In this document: in pieces, positions 44,943 through 56,312 of the stretch | How the letters are laid out: each line of letters opens with the position of its first letter | How positions within the stretch are numbered: position 1 is the stretch's first letter | The notes under the pieces: generated by a model | Seen by the model: only the letters and a program-made list of their open reading frames with translations | What the model was told of the DNA's origin: nothing | The model's database searches: none | Source: Amoebophrya sp. A120 | Lineage: Eukaryota > Sar > Dinophyceae > Syndiniales > Amoebophryaceae | Direction: 5' to 3' | DNA: 64,000 nucleotides | Assembly (NCBI GenBank): GCA_905178155.1 | Contig: CAJINV010000019.1 | Location: 1,038,913-1,102,912 of the forward strand | Made by a program: the position numbers and the translations under genes

Positions 44943-47900
44943 CTATTCTTGGAAAGTTGCTTTTCTTGTTTTTTCGTGGCGCTCCTGCAGCGTGCGTGTA
45001 AAGCTTTCATCTGACGAATTTGTTCCCGCAATACTAGTACTTGTACTTGTACTTTCTTTATTTCTCGAAAATAACAGCGACAACACAGACAAAACATTCA
45101 ACACTAACGGAAACGCGGTGAGGTACACGAGGCTTTTTGTGAAATCAGGAAGAGTTGTCTTAATTTTCCCGTCGCCCGTAGTATTTCCGGAAGACGACAG
45201 CAGAATCAGTAATTCTGGCCCGACCGCACTGCCGATGACCATAATGGCCTTGGCCAAACCCTGAATCGCCCCGTTGTGCAATCTCCCAAAAGCCCGCGCA
45301 TGTGCGGTGGTTTGTAGCGTGTTGTTAAAACCGGTGGCGAGCCCCTGTAGCCCGCCAAGGAGTGAAATAAACCCTCTTTGGAAAGAAGGGGTTGTGGCGA
45401 AGGACGAGAGCAAAAAGTTCTGCCTTGAGTTTTTATTCACTTCGACATCTGTTTCCGTTTTTGCAAGTATCGGTGAAGCCGGCACGGCTCGCTGCTGTAG
45501 TTCATCCCGCTCGATCGACAAAAACACCGCGGTGCCCCAGAAGCACAAAATTTCAAAATTGTTTGCCATCATAGCAATGAGCTGCGAGGGGTAATTTCTC
45601 TGGTCATAGTTGTTGGCTTTGGATTTGGAAGTACAAGTTGTACTATTTGAATTATTTATTCTATCCGGTGGCGTAATAAAGCACCCATACATCTTGGCCG
45701 CGACCAAACTGCCGAGGGAACCGCAAATACCCATGGAGACGTAGAAATAGGACAGGTCGGCGGGATGGATAGTTTTGATCTGATGTCTACTTATTGTGCT
45801 GGACGGTGACAAAGCTGTCTCTGTAGGGGTCCTCGCTTCGCCATGATCAGTTGTACTACGTGTACCCTCACGACCGTCGCCACCTCCCAGAAGAATTGAT
45901 TCCAAGTGAATCAGCAACGCCGCGTTCAGCCCGCCTGTCACCGCCATGGTCAGTGAGAAAAGCCAAAAGTGAACGGTTCGCACCGCTTCGGAGAGCGTGA
46001 AGTTTTGTTCCTCTGCGGGTAGTGGTCCTTCTACCGGCTTGGTGACGTCCTCTTTTAGGTGTTGTGCGGATTCTACTAGTTCCGCATCCTCTGCGTCATC
46101 CTTTTCTAATGAACGGTCTTTCTTTTTGTGTGAAGTTTTATCGTCTACTACCCCGTGGTCCTCTTCATCGTCATCGACCAAATTTTCCAGTTCGATCGCC
46201 GAATAAGCTGCAACGTCCCGTTTCCTACCCACCGTCTTTGCCCGGCTGGCGAGTGAAGTTGATGATGATGCGGGTCTACTTCCTGCGTGTCCATGTCTAT
46301 TTGGAGATTTCATCCTAGAACAAGAACTTGAAAGCCCAGCAAAGTTATCGATCTTTTCAGCCGGCAAAGGCAATCCGGTATCCACTGCGAGTCCGTAGTT
46401 CTCCGGCCTGTCGGTATCGGAAAGAAAAATACATGCAGTGTGGAGGCGCATGTTTCTCTCGTAGTTGGAGAACTGGTCATCTACTGCTGGTGATTTCAGA
46501 TCGATGACGATGCCTGATTTTTCGGACAATGAAGTTGCTCACTATACGCGCAAAAATGTCAAAACGTGTTGACTCGAGGAAATAAAACCCCTCATACATA
46601 GCACTCGGTGCGTTGTAGTTCCCTGTACTCGAATGATTGCGATTGGCATTGGGCAGCTGCCATTACAACGATTCTGCATTTATATTCTTTTTCATACTTA
46701 GTGCTGCATAGCTGCATCGCACGCACGACCACGACCATTCAAAAATGTTCTCGCATACTCCGCCATAAACAGCACGGCGATTGGAAGCAAAAAGAACAGC
46801 TCCAGCAGCCCCAGCTCGAAGAACGCTTTTCGCCAACCTTTAGTACTGCTACCGTCACTTTCTTCATCAGTTTTCCCATACCACTCGATCCGCGCTTCCA
46901 CCGCGGATGCAAAGAAGAGCAACGACGCCCCGGTACCCAGCAGCAGTCGCCCCTGCATTTCCGCCCGTTTCTCGATAAACCACTGATTCACTGCGTAAAC
47001 GGACGCGACCCAGAGGCAGCCGTTCCCCGTGGTTCGAAGCAGGTACAGCCCGACGCACAGTTCGAGTTTAGTTTGAAAAGGAACAGTATTTTTTCCGACG
47101 TGTGCATTTATTGATGCAGTCCTTGCAGAAGTACCTGCTTGCGCAGTCGCAGAAGTACTAGTGGCAGAGGGCATTGTACTAGTTGCGGATGCTTTTTGTC
47201 CTCTCAGTTGTGCTCCTTTTGTCGATTGATCTTGAGCTTCTGCTTGAGAGGCCGGAGGGAGCAAGGAAGTGCTTCGAGACAACGTCGACAGTGCTCTATC
47301 CGAGGAAAGCAGACTCCGAAGATTCATCAACATTAGATTCGCAGACCCAAAAATCGTCTTTTCATCAGGTAGTTCTACTGCGGATGTTCTCGTGCTCGTC
47401 GACGCTATATCGGGGGAAAAATCGTCAAAATTTTCGATCGCAGAAGGCCCCACGACGCCCCCACTGTTTTTCGCCGCCACAGAAGAAGCCGTAACAGAAG
47501 TTGTAGTGTCGTACACGAAATACGCCGTGTTTCCAGCACCGACAGCGGAGTACCAAAACGCCGAAAATCCGACCAGGAAAACACAGACCGGAAACATCAC
47601 GGTGACTCCGAGAAGGTCGAGCAGCTTCCCGAACGCCGGTAGGGTCAGGGCGGAGAAAACGGTCGCGATGAACCACAACTCCGAAATCTGCTGGATATCG
47701 ATTTGCAGCTCTTCCGAAATTTTCTTCGTCGTGGTACCAATGGTCGAGGCTTGCCCTGGGGCTGTGAAGGTGCAACCGAGGAAGGCGAGGAAGAGAACCA
47801 CATAGCCATAGTTATAGTGCTTCTTCGCGAAATACCTGATAAGCAAGTTCGCCGGGCGCTTTAGCAGAGCAGGGGGCAGAAGATGATCATGTGTAGGGGA

Positions 47901-48056
47901 CTGGCCGTTTTGGTGCACGTCGGTGGGAGGTCTTGCTGCACAGAGTTCTCGTTCTGCGTTCGCCTCGAGCGGAGACATTACTCGGCCGTTGAAACGTGTC
48001 GCGTCGTCGACGTCGTCGGCTGCATCATTTTCTTCCTCTTGTGCCGAATTCGACAT
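44943..48056 (-). CDS. Major facilitator superfamily transporter, 963 residues
   Basis: Two open frames are the two halves of one carrier. The upstream half (46736-48056) has six membrane helices, beginning YNYGYVVLFLAFLGCTF, with the loop AFGKLLDLLGV matching the MFS loop 2-3 signature. The downstream half (44943-46513) starts in the central loop with DRPENYGLAVD and EAVRTVHFWLF, hallmarks of the MFS middle region, followed by helices 7-12. A GT-AG intron at 46514-46735 joins them in frame (2892 nt in total); other donor positions a few bases away are possible. Long Ser/Thr-rich insertions between helices 3 and 4 and in the central loop make it much longer than the usual 400-500 residues. 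Substrate unknown; the layout resembles oxalate/formate or monocarboxylate-type carriers. No introner. Confidence 0.8.
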
Positions 48057-49077
48057 TATGACGGGTTTTTTCACGCGAAGTGATCAATCTGTGCCGACTT
48101 TGAAAACGAAAATACGGATTATTTCTTTTCTAAAATTCCATTTCTGCTACGACAGCAAGCGAGCCCCGGAAATAAACCACGAACAGACGAGATTATATCT
48201 GACCCTGGGGCGGAGTTGCCGTGGCAACCTGAGAAGGTCAAGGAAGCGCACGCATTCCGACCTCACTTGTGGCATCAAAAGCCACCAAACTTCGCGTTTT
48301 TTTTTTCGCACTTATTTGCAGCAGCTGCCCTGTGCAAAATCCAAACGGATCTAGAAGTCCTTGCATAGCAGGACCGCGATCATATTGTATTTGGCGTAGA
48401 GTCCTCGAAATCGAATGTAGAAACTGAAAGTGCATTATCAGGGGCATTTTTCAGGAAAGTGGTTTAGAATAATAGCAAGCATGTACATACTACTGAATAG
48501 CTGAGTCTCAAACTCCTCCTATTTTCAATGTCAAATTGAAACAATTTCGTCGTGTGGGGTTTTGGTGTTACTTTTGAATTTTCACGGGTAGTACTTACTT
48601 CGATGAAACAGATAATCATGGGAAGTCGTGCAGCAGATCCTATGCATTTGAAGAATTCTGTGAATCTGAGCATAAAGCTCAAATAAAACTCGGCATGCAA
48701 CGTTTTCATCGTCGGGGGAGAACCTAAGAGTTCTTCGCTGATGAAGTTTAAAGCATGCTGGAAGTTGTACTGATCTCTGCGAAAAACTAGCTTGAAACAA
48801 GAAACAATGACTGTTGCTGTAAGATGAAAAAAAAAGTGTCATGTGCATTTATTATCCAAAAAGCGATAGAGTTACTCATAATTCTCCTTGACAGCAAGAG
48901 CTGCACTGATGTGGTTCTTCTTTTTGAATTTTCATTTTAATACCTGCTGTAGTTGACCTAACTATTATACAAGAGCTGTCAGAAGAAGAAGTTCCTCTTC
49001 TGGCAGTGTAAATTCAATTACTCACCCGCCCGCAAGATGCGGTAAGTAGCTCTTCACAACACAGTTGTTCTTCCTCA
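48057..49077. other. Intergenic, nothing recognised
   Basis: About 1 kb upstream of the transporter gene; AT-rich in its right part. No gene or repeat recognised. Confidence 0.45.
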
Positions 49078-51408
49078 TCATCCCTCCGTCGGCTGACTCT
49101 CCTCGGCAGCTGCTGGCGCGACGGCATCTACTTCCGCTTTGCCCTCTGTTTCCGGCGCGGGCGCCGCAGCCGCGGCTTGCTCCTCCGCCGCCGCGGCCGG
49201 TGCTTCTACGGGCTCCGCCGCTGCGGCCTCCGTCGCTTCCTCAGCCGCAGGCTGGTCCTGTTCCGCCGCGACCACTGCCTCATCTGCCGCTGGAGCCTCC
49301 GCTTCGGCTGTCGCATCAGCAGGTTCCTCCGCAGCTTCTGCTGCCGCAGTTGTAGCAGACTCGTCGGCCGCAGCTGTTGTGCTTTCGGCTACTGCAGCCT
49401 CCGCGGGTGCTTCCTCCGCGGCAGCAGCGGTCGGTTCTGTGGCGGGTTCCTCTGCAGCAGCTACAACTTCTTCTGTTGCCGTGACACCCTCTTCCGCAGC
49501 CGGTGTTCCTTCCGCAGCGGGGGCGGAGGTTTCATTTCCTTCTTCCACCGCGACCGGAGCCGTGGTTGCCTCCACTTCTACCGCTGGAGTTTGCTGCTGT
49601 TCTGTCGTTTCCTCCGGCAAGACAATGGCCGCTGGTGCTGGTGTTTCTTCTGCCGCCGGCACAGCAGGTGGCTCTTGCAGTTCTTCACCCACGGAACCAG
49701 CAGCTGCAGGAGCTTCGGGGGTTAGATTTTCGTTTTCCTCCGCCGCAACATCAGCTTCCGGTGCAGCAGCAGCTTCTTCCGTTGTTGCGGCCGCAACAAC
49801 AGTTTCATTTTCCTCCGCCACTGTGGTATCAGTTGCGGCCGCTGGTGCAGTAACAGTAGCAGCTTCATCTTCCGGAACAGCAGCGGGGGTAGTGTCCGCC
49901 TCTACTCCTTCCACGGTCGCAGCTGCTGCTGGCTCTGCTACATCTTCCGTCACAACTGCGGGTTTTTCTGCTTCTTCAGCAACTTCAGCTGCCGCCGGCT
50001 CTTGTTGCTCTGTGGTAGCGGCCTCTTCTTGTTGTACCACCTGCTCCGCCGCGGCGGGTTCTACTACTTCCTCCGCGGCCTGTAGTTCTTCGACCGCAAC
50101 AGGTGCCTGCTCCTCGGCCGCTTCTGGCTGCTCCGCTGACCCAGCTGCTCCTGCTGTTTCCTCCACTACCGCTGCTTCCGCAGGAGCGCCAGGGGCTGAT
50201 GACTCTCCTGGTACTACTGCAGCTGCTTCTTCTGTGACGTCGACCGCTGCTGCGGAATCGTCCTCCACGGCAGGTGGGCTGGATTTTTCCTCGACAACGT
50301 CTGCTGCAGGAACTACAGCAGGTGCTGCTTCGTCTTCTTCTGCCTTCACTTCTTCCTCCACTACTTCGTCCTCCCTCGTGGACTGCAACTTCGCGTCCTC
50401 TTGCGTTGTTTGGAGCGTCTGGCCGATCTGGTCGTGCGTGCCCTCCTGAAGATTCACCACCTCTTCTCCTGCCGCGGCTTCTAGCGTTGTGTGGTGGATA
50501 CCGCTGGCTTGCAGTTCCTGTTCTATGCAAGAAAAAAACTGTTTAAGTGTAACTTTCGAGGAGGAACAGCATCACAAATTTGCTCTGCATGACAGAGAAA
50601 ACCTCCCATGCGTAGCTGGTACGTGGAAACACTTACAAGAAGAAGCTCTGATGCATGTCCAGCATAACAAGTGTAGGTGTTTTGCATCCTCTGCAATACA
50701 AATATTACACTTACACAGTTTTTTTCTTGCATATGTTCGGATTCCGATTTAATTTGGTTCTCGTGCTCCACCTGGCCGGCGTCTATCGCAAGAAAAAACT
50801 GTTTCACTGTGAACTTGTGATGCATAGAACGGAACGCAAATGTGTTTGTCTTGCTACACATGCAAGACATTGGATTTTTAGCTGTGTTTTCCCTTAGGAA
50901 ACACGCATGCCAAGTTTTCTTTGTCATGTGCAACAAACTCGTGACGCAGATCTTGCAAAATCATCACAGTGAAACAGTTTGTTCTTTGCATAGCGTCCGA
51001 GTTGGAAATAATCATGGGGTCGGCCATCAGTTCCATCACATCGGCAACAACGGTCTCAACGACCACGTTCGCTGCCTTCTGCTCCTGATCCTGCAGATTT
51101 TTGTGTAGTTGTGTGTATTGCACGTAGCACCGTCGTGGGATTGGGAATGAAAGTAACAATTGCAAGAAATAAAGGTAGTTCATGAGAGTTCTTGTACACT
51201 ATTCATCACATCATGCTTGTCGATCCTTATGCGGCTAGTTTTCTTTTTTGTAAAAATCAAAACAAAATGATTGATTTTATCATACCACGTGCGCAAAGGC
51301 GGCATCGTAGTCATCGTCTCCGGTTGCAACGGCAGCCCGTTTTCTTTTCGTCGTCGAAGAGGAGCTGCTGCTAGAGGCGGTTGCTTTTTGACCTGATATG
51401 ATTTTCAT
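49078..51408 (-). CDS. Acidic Ala/Glu-rich repetitive protein, 568 residues
   Basis: Four exons (49078-50523, 50739-50783, 50998-51090, 51286-51408; 1707 nt). Exon 1 encodes a Ser-run and a basic KRKR cluster that may be a nuclear signal; a GT-AG intron (51091-51285) follows, then two family G introners. From about residue 115 the protein is almost only Ala, Glu, Val, Pro and Thr in irregular repeats such as EEAAAVVPGESSAP, which is low complexity and strongly acidic. A long antisense frame on the plus strand is a mirror of this bias. Possible roles include a structural or nuclear acidic protein; no family is recognised. Confidence 0.7.
50524..50733. mobile_element. Introner, family G
   Basis: TSD TGTTC (50519-50523, 50734-50738). 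Ends with AAAAAAACTGTTTAAGTG-type repeat. Confidence 0.9.
50784..50992. mobile_element. Introner, family G
   Basis: TSD GCGTC (50779-50783, 50993-50997). A 45-nt exon separates it from the other family G element. Confidence 0.9.
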
Positions 51409-51479
51409 TTTCTTTTCCTCGCAAAAATAAAATCCTTCACGCATTTCTTCATTTTTCCTACGTACTGTGATTTTTGATT

Positions 51480-51533
51480 TTGTTCTTTATTTTCGTCACG
51501 TAAAAATGTAATATCACGTGAAACGGACAGATT
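51480..51533. repeat. Dyad repeat, copy 1 of 4
   Basis: Core contains TCACGTAAAAATGTAAT followed by ATCACGTGAAACGG, so TCACGT faces ACGTGA. This copy and copy 2 also share the preceding TTGTTCTTTATTTTCG. Confidence 0.85.
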
Positions 51534-52770
51534 TCGGCACGCAAGGTCTCTGCGAGAAGCAAGAAGGGGGGGCATCAGTTGGGCAATGCAAAAACGACAG
51601 CGAGCGCACAACCCCCCACACACGAGCGGCACATAGATATGCAAAAACGAGCGCGCACTTTGATAGTAAAGGGGAACTATCTAGCGGCCCAAAAAAGAAA
51701 AACAAAATGAAGGGAAAACAAGCCCCGCCTGAGTGAGGCGGAAGCAAAAAAAATACTTCTGCGCCTTCGCCTGCCACTGCAGACGCCATCATGCAAAATC
51801 GGCGGGGGGCGCAATCGCGTGTCGTGTCGACATAACATAACAGCACAGCAGTTGTGTCAGGAGGAGGAAAACAACCAAAGGAGAAGCCAAAAATAGGCCA
51901 CGAGCTACGATCTTCGCCTTCCGTTGCTGATCGTAATTCGTGACCAGGCGGCGATACGTCACCGGGGTAGAGCCTCGGGGCTACCGGATGGGAAGACACC
52001 GGGCGCAGGCACGGAAAAACACCTGTGGGGCGACCGAACAGAACACAGAGGAATATAGGGGAAGGGGATTCTCCGTTGGGTACTTTCGGAAGTGAGGAGG
52101 GGCTACAGGCTAAAAACTTTAAAACTCGGGGGCAAGGGCGGCAACTAAGCTATGTGCGTGTTGGCACGCGCGGCCCGTTCTATTCTATATAAAAAAGGAT
52201 GAAAATGAACAAAACTCATACGCTTGTAGTTGTGTTCTTGTTCGACCAAGCACAAGAGGCCCGGTGGGCTCTTCAGTGCGAAAACGGGTGGGGGGGTACA
52301 GCAGGGGTATGGGTCTCTAGGTGGCAGCGAAAGGAATTCAAACAAAAAGCCGCAGTCGCGGTAACTATTCGAAGACAAAAAACCAAGGGATCGGCCCGCA
52401 GGGGTGCAGGTGGTATCTGGGGGCCGAGTGTCCTGCCACCTAGGGTAAATACAGGGGGCCAATTGCCGCAATCTTACAAAGAAAATGCTTCGACTTTGGA
52501 GAGCAAAGTAGTACAGGATCCCCAAAGGGATGTGATGCAAGTCGCGGCCTATGGGACTTTTCTCAGAATGTTCCGACACAACAACTAGAAGCTAAAATCC
52601 CCTGTCCTCAACTCCTGGGTAGATAGTTGCGTTAGGCTCGGACGGGGCAAGTTGATCTCGGGTGAAATCAAAATATCCTGGATTGGGCTTTTCTCTTTTT
52701 ACTTTGTGTCGAACGTAATACAAGAAGAGAAATCCAGTGGACCTTGGTTACCCGGCATCTCCCCCGGGGG

Positions 52771-52839
52771 ATTTTGTTCTTTATTTTCGTCACGTAAAAA
52801 TGTAATATCACGTGAAACGGACAGATTGTCCTCGAAACG
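52771..52839. repeat. Dyad repeat, copy 2 of 4
   Basis: Same core as copy 1, with right extension ATTGTCCTCGAAA shared with copies 3 and 4. Lies at the left edge of the GC-rich tandem array. Confidence 0.85.
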
Positions 52840-52919
52840 CGCGAAGCCTGTTAGCTTCTTTTCTTTCGCGCCACACAATAGGCGTGGCACCCGCGAAAAG
52901 GACTGCGTGACCGCCCAAA

Positions 52920-53500
52920 AGAAAATCCTCGCGCGCAGGCAGCGCACGAAATTTTCATGCCCACGCGCCTGCCACGGCACTTGGGCGTCGTGCGGCCGTG
53001 AAGGAGCGCGCGCCACTCCAACCGCCCAAAAGACAAAGCCCGCGCGCGCCACGCAGGTCAGGTTGATTCATTTCAACCAATACGCCTGGCGCGGTGCGCG
53101 TGAAGCAACGCGTACCCCCACACAAAAAAAAAGCCCGCGCGCCCGCAGCGCGCGAAAATATTAAATATTCACACAACTCCACTGCGTGTGCCGCGCGGGC
53201 AAGGGGGAGTGTGCGGCCGCTAATAAAAAAAACGCGCGCGCAAATTTTTATTTTTCGATACCAGCACGCCGCAAGATGTGGCGCGCGGGCCGGCGAAAAG
53301 GGGCGCCCGGCTGCTCACACGAAATAGCCCGCGCGCACGCAACGCGCAGAACTTTTTTTCATTTCCGCCGCGCCGCCAGATGCCGCACATAGGCGAGCAA
53401 GAGCGTCCGGCCGCTCAAAAAGAAGCCCGCGCGCGCGCAATGTGCGGGAATATTCTTTATTTCCCCTACGCCGGCCGCCAGGTCGGTGCGGAGTTATTCT
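52920..53500. repeat. Degenerate GC-rich tandem repeat, about 97-bp period
   Basis: The word AGCCCGCGCGC or a close variant starts units near 52926, 53035, 53131, 53230, 53325 and 53424. Each unit continues through a GCGCGCGAA-like word, an AT-rich patch and a CGCCAGATG-like word to a CGGCCGCT-like word. Units are diverged and contain only fragmentary frames. Confidence 0.7.
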
Positions 53501-53816
53501 TTCTTTCCCCGCAACGGACTGCGGGCAAAAAAAGAATGAAAAAGCTGAACCCCCCGGGGCCGAAACATGCGCAGGAGCCTTTTTCTCCGTCCATGGGCAC
53601 GGAACGAGAAGAGCACTTTGAAAAACTCAAGCGAGGGCGGGCTTTTGCGCCAGAGGAAGGTCAACAGCTTTTGCGCCAGGCGCAGGCGAAGATCAAACGC
53701 AATTGAAGACAAAGCGGGAGCCGATAGATTCGACGCGGGAGAATCTCTATAGGGAGAATCTCTATTGGGCGTCGGGAGAATTTCTATAATATTTTTTTTT
53801 TCTAGACATGTAATAC

Positions 53817-53872
53817 GTCACGTAAAAATGTAATATCACGTGAAACGGACAGATTGTCCTCGAAAACCTATC
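53817..53872. repeat. Dyad repeat, copy 3 of 4
   Basis: Same core plus the extension GTCCTCGAAAACCTA. Preceded by several GAGAATCTCTAT-like words. Confidence 0.85.
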
Positions 53873-53879
53873 CTCTAGG

Positions 53880-54165
53880 CTGCCCCTAGCATGATTGGGC
53901 TACCTCTGGCCTGCCGGGGCTGCCGAGCAACAAAAGCCGATCTTGCTGGGCTGCCCAGCAAAGACGAAAGTGAAAGCCTGGGCTGCGTGCCAGCCTGGGC
54001 TGCGTGCAGCCCTCTACTGGGCTACCTGCCTAGGCTAGTTGCTAGGGCTGCCAGCCTAGCCGAGCACAGCCTGGCGCGCTAGGGCTGCTGACCTAGCGAG
54101 GCACAGCCTGGCTTTGCTTGGGCTGGCAGCCTAGCAAAGCCTGGGTTGCAGCTGGCTGGCAGCTG
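53880..54165. repeat. Degenerate CTGGGCTGC/AGCCTAGC repeat block
   Basis: Repeated GGGCTGC, AGCCTGG and GCCTAGC words in imperfect direct and inverted order. No coding potential recognised. Confidence 0.6.
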
Positions 54166-54310
54166 CCATCTCAGATAGAGAATCTCCATCTGAGATAGAG
54201 AGTCTCCATCTGAGATAGAGAATCTCCATCTGAGATAGAGAGTCTCCATCTGAGATAGAGAATCTCTATCTGAGATAGAGAATCTCTATCTCAGATGGAG
54301 AATCTCTATT
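54166..54310. repeat. 20-bp minisatellite, about seven units
   Basis: Units read GATAGAGAATCTCCATCTGA with single-base changes (AGAG/AGAA, CCAT/CTAT). The unit is nearly self-complementary. Scattered single units occur at 53737-53790 and 54428-54500. Confidence 0.88.
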
Positions 54311-54505
54311 TCGGTTTCGCCACTGGTGGAGAAGCTGCTGAAATATAAGAAAAAGACGTGGGAAAACAGTAAGAAACAGAAAAAGAAAAAAAGAAAGAAA
54401 AAACAAGAAAGATATTCCATCCCTCATGGAGAATTTCTATTCTCCTCCGAGAATCTCTATTTCAAATAGAGATTCTCTGAGATTTTCTATTTCGAGAGCC
54501 GTATT

Positions 54506-54561
54506 GTCACGTAAAAATGTAATATCACGTGAAACGGACAGATTGTCCTCGAAAACCTATT
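54506..54561. repeat. Dyad repeat, copy 4 of 4
   Basis: Same core and right extension as copy 3, ending exactly at the stop codon of the CFAP97-like gene, so the gene's last codons lie beside the repeat. Confidence 0.85.
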
Positions 54562-56312
54562 CTCTACCTGTTTCCTTTTTCCCGCTGGATCCGCTGGAGG
54601 TGGATTTTCCCACGAGTACGTCCACTGTCTGCACCCTGGTAAGTTCCTGGTCATCCACCTCCAGGTCCTCCATCAGAGACACGATCGGCGCCCGTCTCTT
54701 CTGCGCCAAAGGACTCAATTTTTGCGCGTTCGGGTTGAAGGGCACGACTTTCTTGAACCTGTTCGTAAGTGAGTAAAAAATAAATGTGTGTAATTTTCTA
54801 TGCACGACGAGAAATCTGTGCAGCACTTTCGCATGCTGATAACATTTTTTTCTTTTAGTTTCACTGCACGCATCACAGATTGTTCTCATGCCTGGAGAGA
54901 ACTTCATTGTCAATCGGAACAATCTTCGCAAAAATAACTACAGACGTAAAGAAAAATAGTACCCGCTCCTGACGTAACTCCGACTCTTCATGTAGGATTG
55001 CTGCTGAATCTCCCGCCGGATCTCCTTCGTCGTTTGCACGGTGGTGAGGCGCTTGGCCAGTAACTCGTTCTCCATGTAAATTCTTCGGGCCTCCATCCTT
55101 CTTGCCCCCTGTGCCTTCGCGTCCGGAGATCGCATGCGGTCCAGCATCTCCCCCGGTTTGCCTGTCATAGTAGAGAAAGAGGTTTTGGTTTTGTGGATAA
55201 CAATTCTTGTTTCGCATGCGACATCACAGTCTACTTTTTCTGTGAAACACGAACGACCGAATCCTCCTGGTAGGTCCTCTATGGACTGTAGGTCCTGAGG
55301 AGCAATCGTATGGATGCATCATACATAAATAGAAGCGAAGATGTAAAAGCCGTATCGACTGCATGTAGTAAGAAAGTACCTTGTGGCGGCAAGTAACCTT
55401 CTCCGTTTCGGATGCTGACTATTCTGTCGATAATGCGCTTGTATCAAAATGAAAAATCCCCCCTCCCCATATCAAAGTGGAAATTTATGATGCTGATTTG
55501 CGTACACAAATCCGACTTGTCTTGCATTATGGCACTCCGGCCAGATCCGCAGCCTAGGTGGGAGCGCTCAGGTCTAGTTGCTCAGCATTGCAAACGGCTA
55601 CCCTCTAGGACCAACAGCATGCCAAATCGCTTCACAATTGGCCGGATGCCTCTGCACTTGTCTTCTTGCAAGACAAACCTGATTTGCGATCAAAAAGCAG
55701 CAACACAAATTTTCGGAGACATTCCTTTTCAATATGGGGAGGGGGGATTTTTCCTCTCAATAGCTTGTTATCCTTGCCCAGAACTCGATTCTGCTCCGCT
55801 AACCGATGGGCCCGAGCCATCTCGACCATCTTCGCGCGCGTGCCTGATAAGTAATTTTGTGTTTTCCTGCTTTTCTTTGTTCTACTACGCACCACTACAC
55901 GACTTGCACGACCACGCTTCAACAGCTGCAGCTCAGAGTCAATAAAACCAATGCACATCAAGCGCCTGCTTAGCATCTGCATCGAGTGGACTACATATCC
56001 TGTGCAAAAGTATCGCTCTCGTAGTAATCGCAATTACGCATTACAAATCTGGTTCCCAAGGCAAATCAGCATGACAAATTCCATTTGTCATGCTGAGCAG
56101 GAATTTGTCATGCTGAGCGAATTTGTATTGCAAGCATTGAATCTAGTACCGTCCGCGCATCCGGGTGGTGTGTTGTCGATATGGGACTGCGCGTTCATGA
56201 TTCGGTCCTTCATCTTAAAGTAGTCCCGCTGCCAGGCTCGCTGTTCCGTGACGGGTGCACGCCAGAGCGGCGGCGCGGGCACCGGGGGCCCCTGCTGCCG
56301 CTGGTAGTACAT
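54557..56312 (-). CDS. CFAP97/Hemingway-like small protein, 233 residues
   Basis: Five exons (54557-54758, 54963-55161, 55380-55441, 55768-55843, 56150-56312; 702 nt). Three introns are GT-AG and one is a family B introner. Residues about 30-90 (FKMKDRIMNAQSHIDNTPP, then KMVEMARAHRLAEQNRVL and KDNKRIIDRIVSI) match the pattern of CFAP97 domains, where VDxxPP is followed by a helix ending in a dN-x-x-L/I core. That family is linked to axonemes and cilia, which suits a flagellated dinospore. The remaining 140 residues are basic and helical (MEARRIYMENELLAKRL). Family assignment is moderate because it rests on pattern memory. Confidence 0.6.
55442..55762. mobile_element. Introner, family B
   Basis: TSD GCTTG (55437-55441, 55763-55767). 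Interrupts the CFAP97-like domain; removal joins KDNK to RIIDRIV. Confidence 0.9.
55996..56149. mobile_element. Family E introner remnant inside a GT-AG intron
   Basis: Begins with an intact family E end (TATCCTGTGCAAAAGTATCG) but lacks the opposite inverted end. It forms the 5' half of the 306-nt intron 55844-56149, whose host boundaries are GT (GTACTAG) and CAG. Confidence 0.7.

Larger units (their letters stand above)
51409..54556. other. Gene-free, repeat-rich interval
   Basis: Holds four copies of a dyad-symmetric repeat, a degenerate GC-rich tandem repeat, a CTGGGCTGC-rich block and a 20-bp minisatellite (separate entries). A short plus-strand frame near 53536-53706 (ends LLRQAQAKIKRN) has no recognised motif. 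Base composition changes sharply several times, suggesting a patchwork of repeats. Confidence 0.6.

Noticed and set aside
44943-48056. Two separate transporter genes
   Set aside because: Each half has six helices and the second begins with the MFS central-loop signature; a GT-AG intron joins them in frame.
49139-50449. 436-codon plus-strand Ala/Ser-rich frame
   Set aside because: It is the antisense mirror of the Ala/Glu-rich gene, whose exon structure and direction agree with the neighbours.
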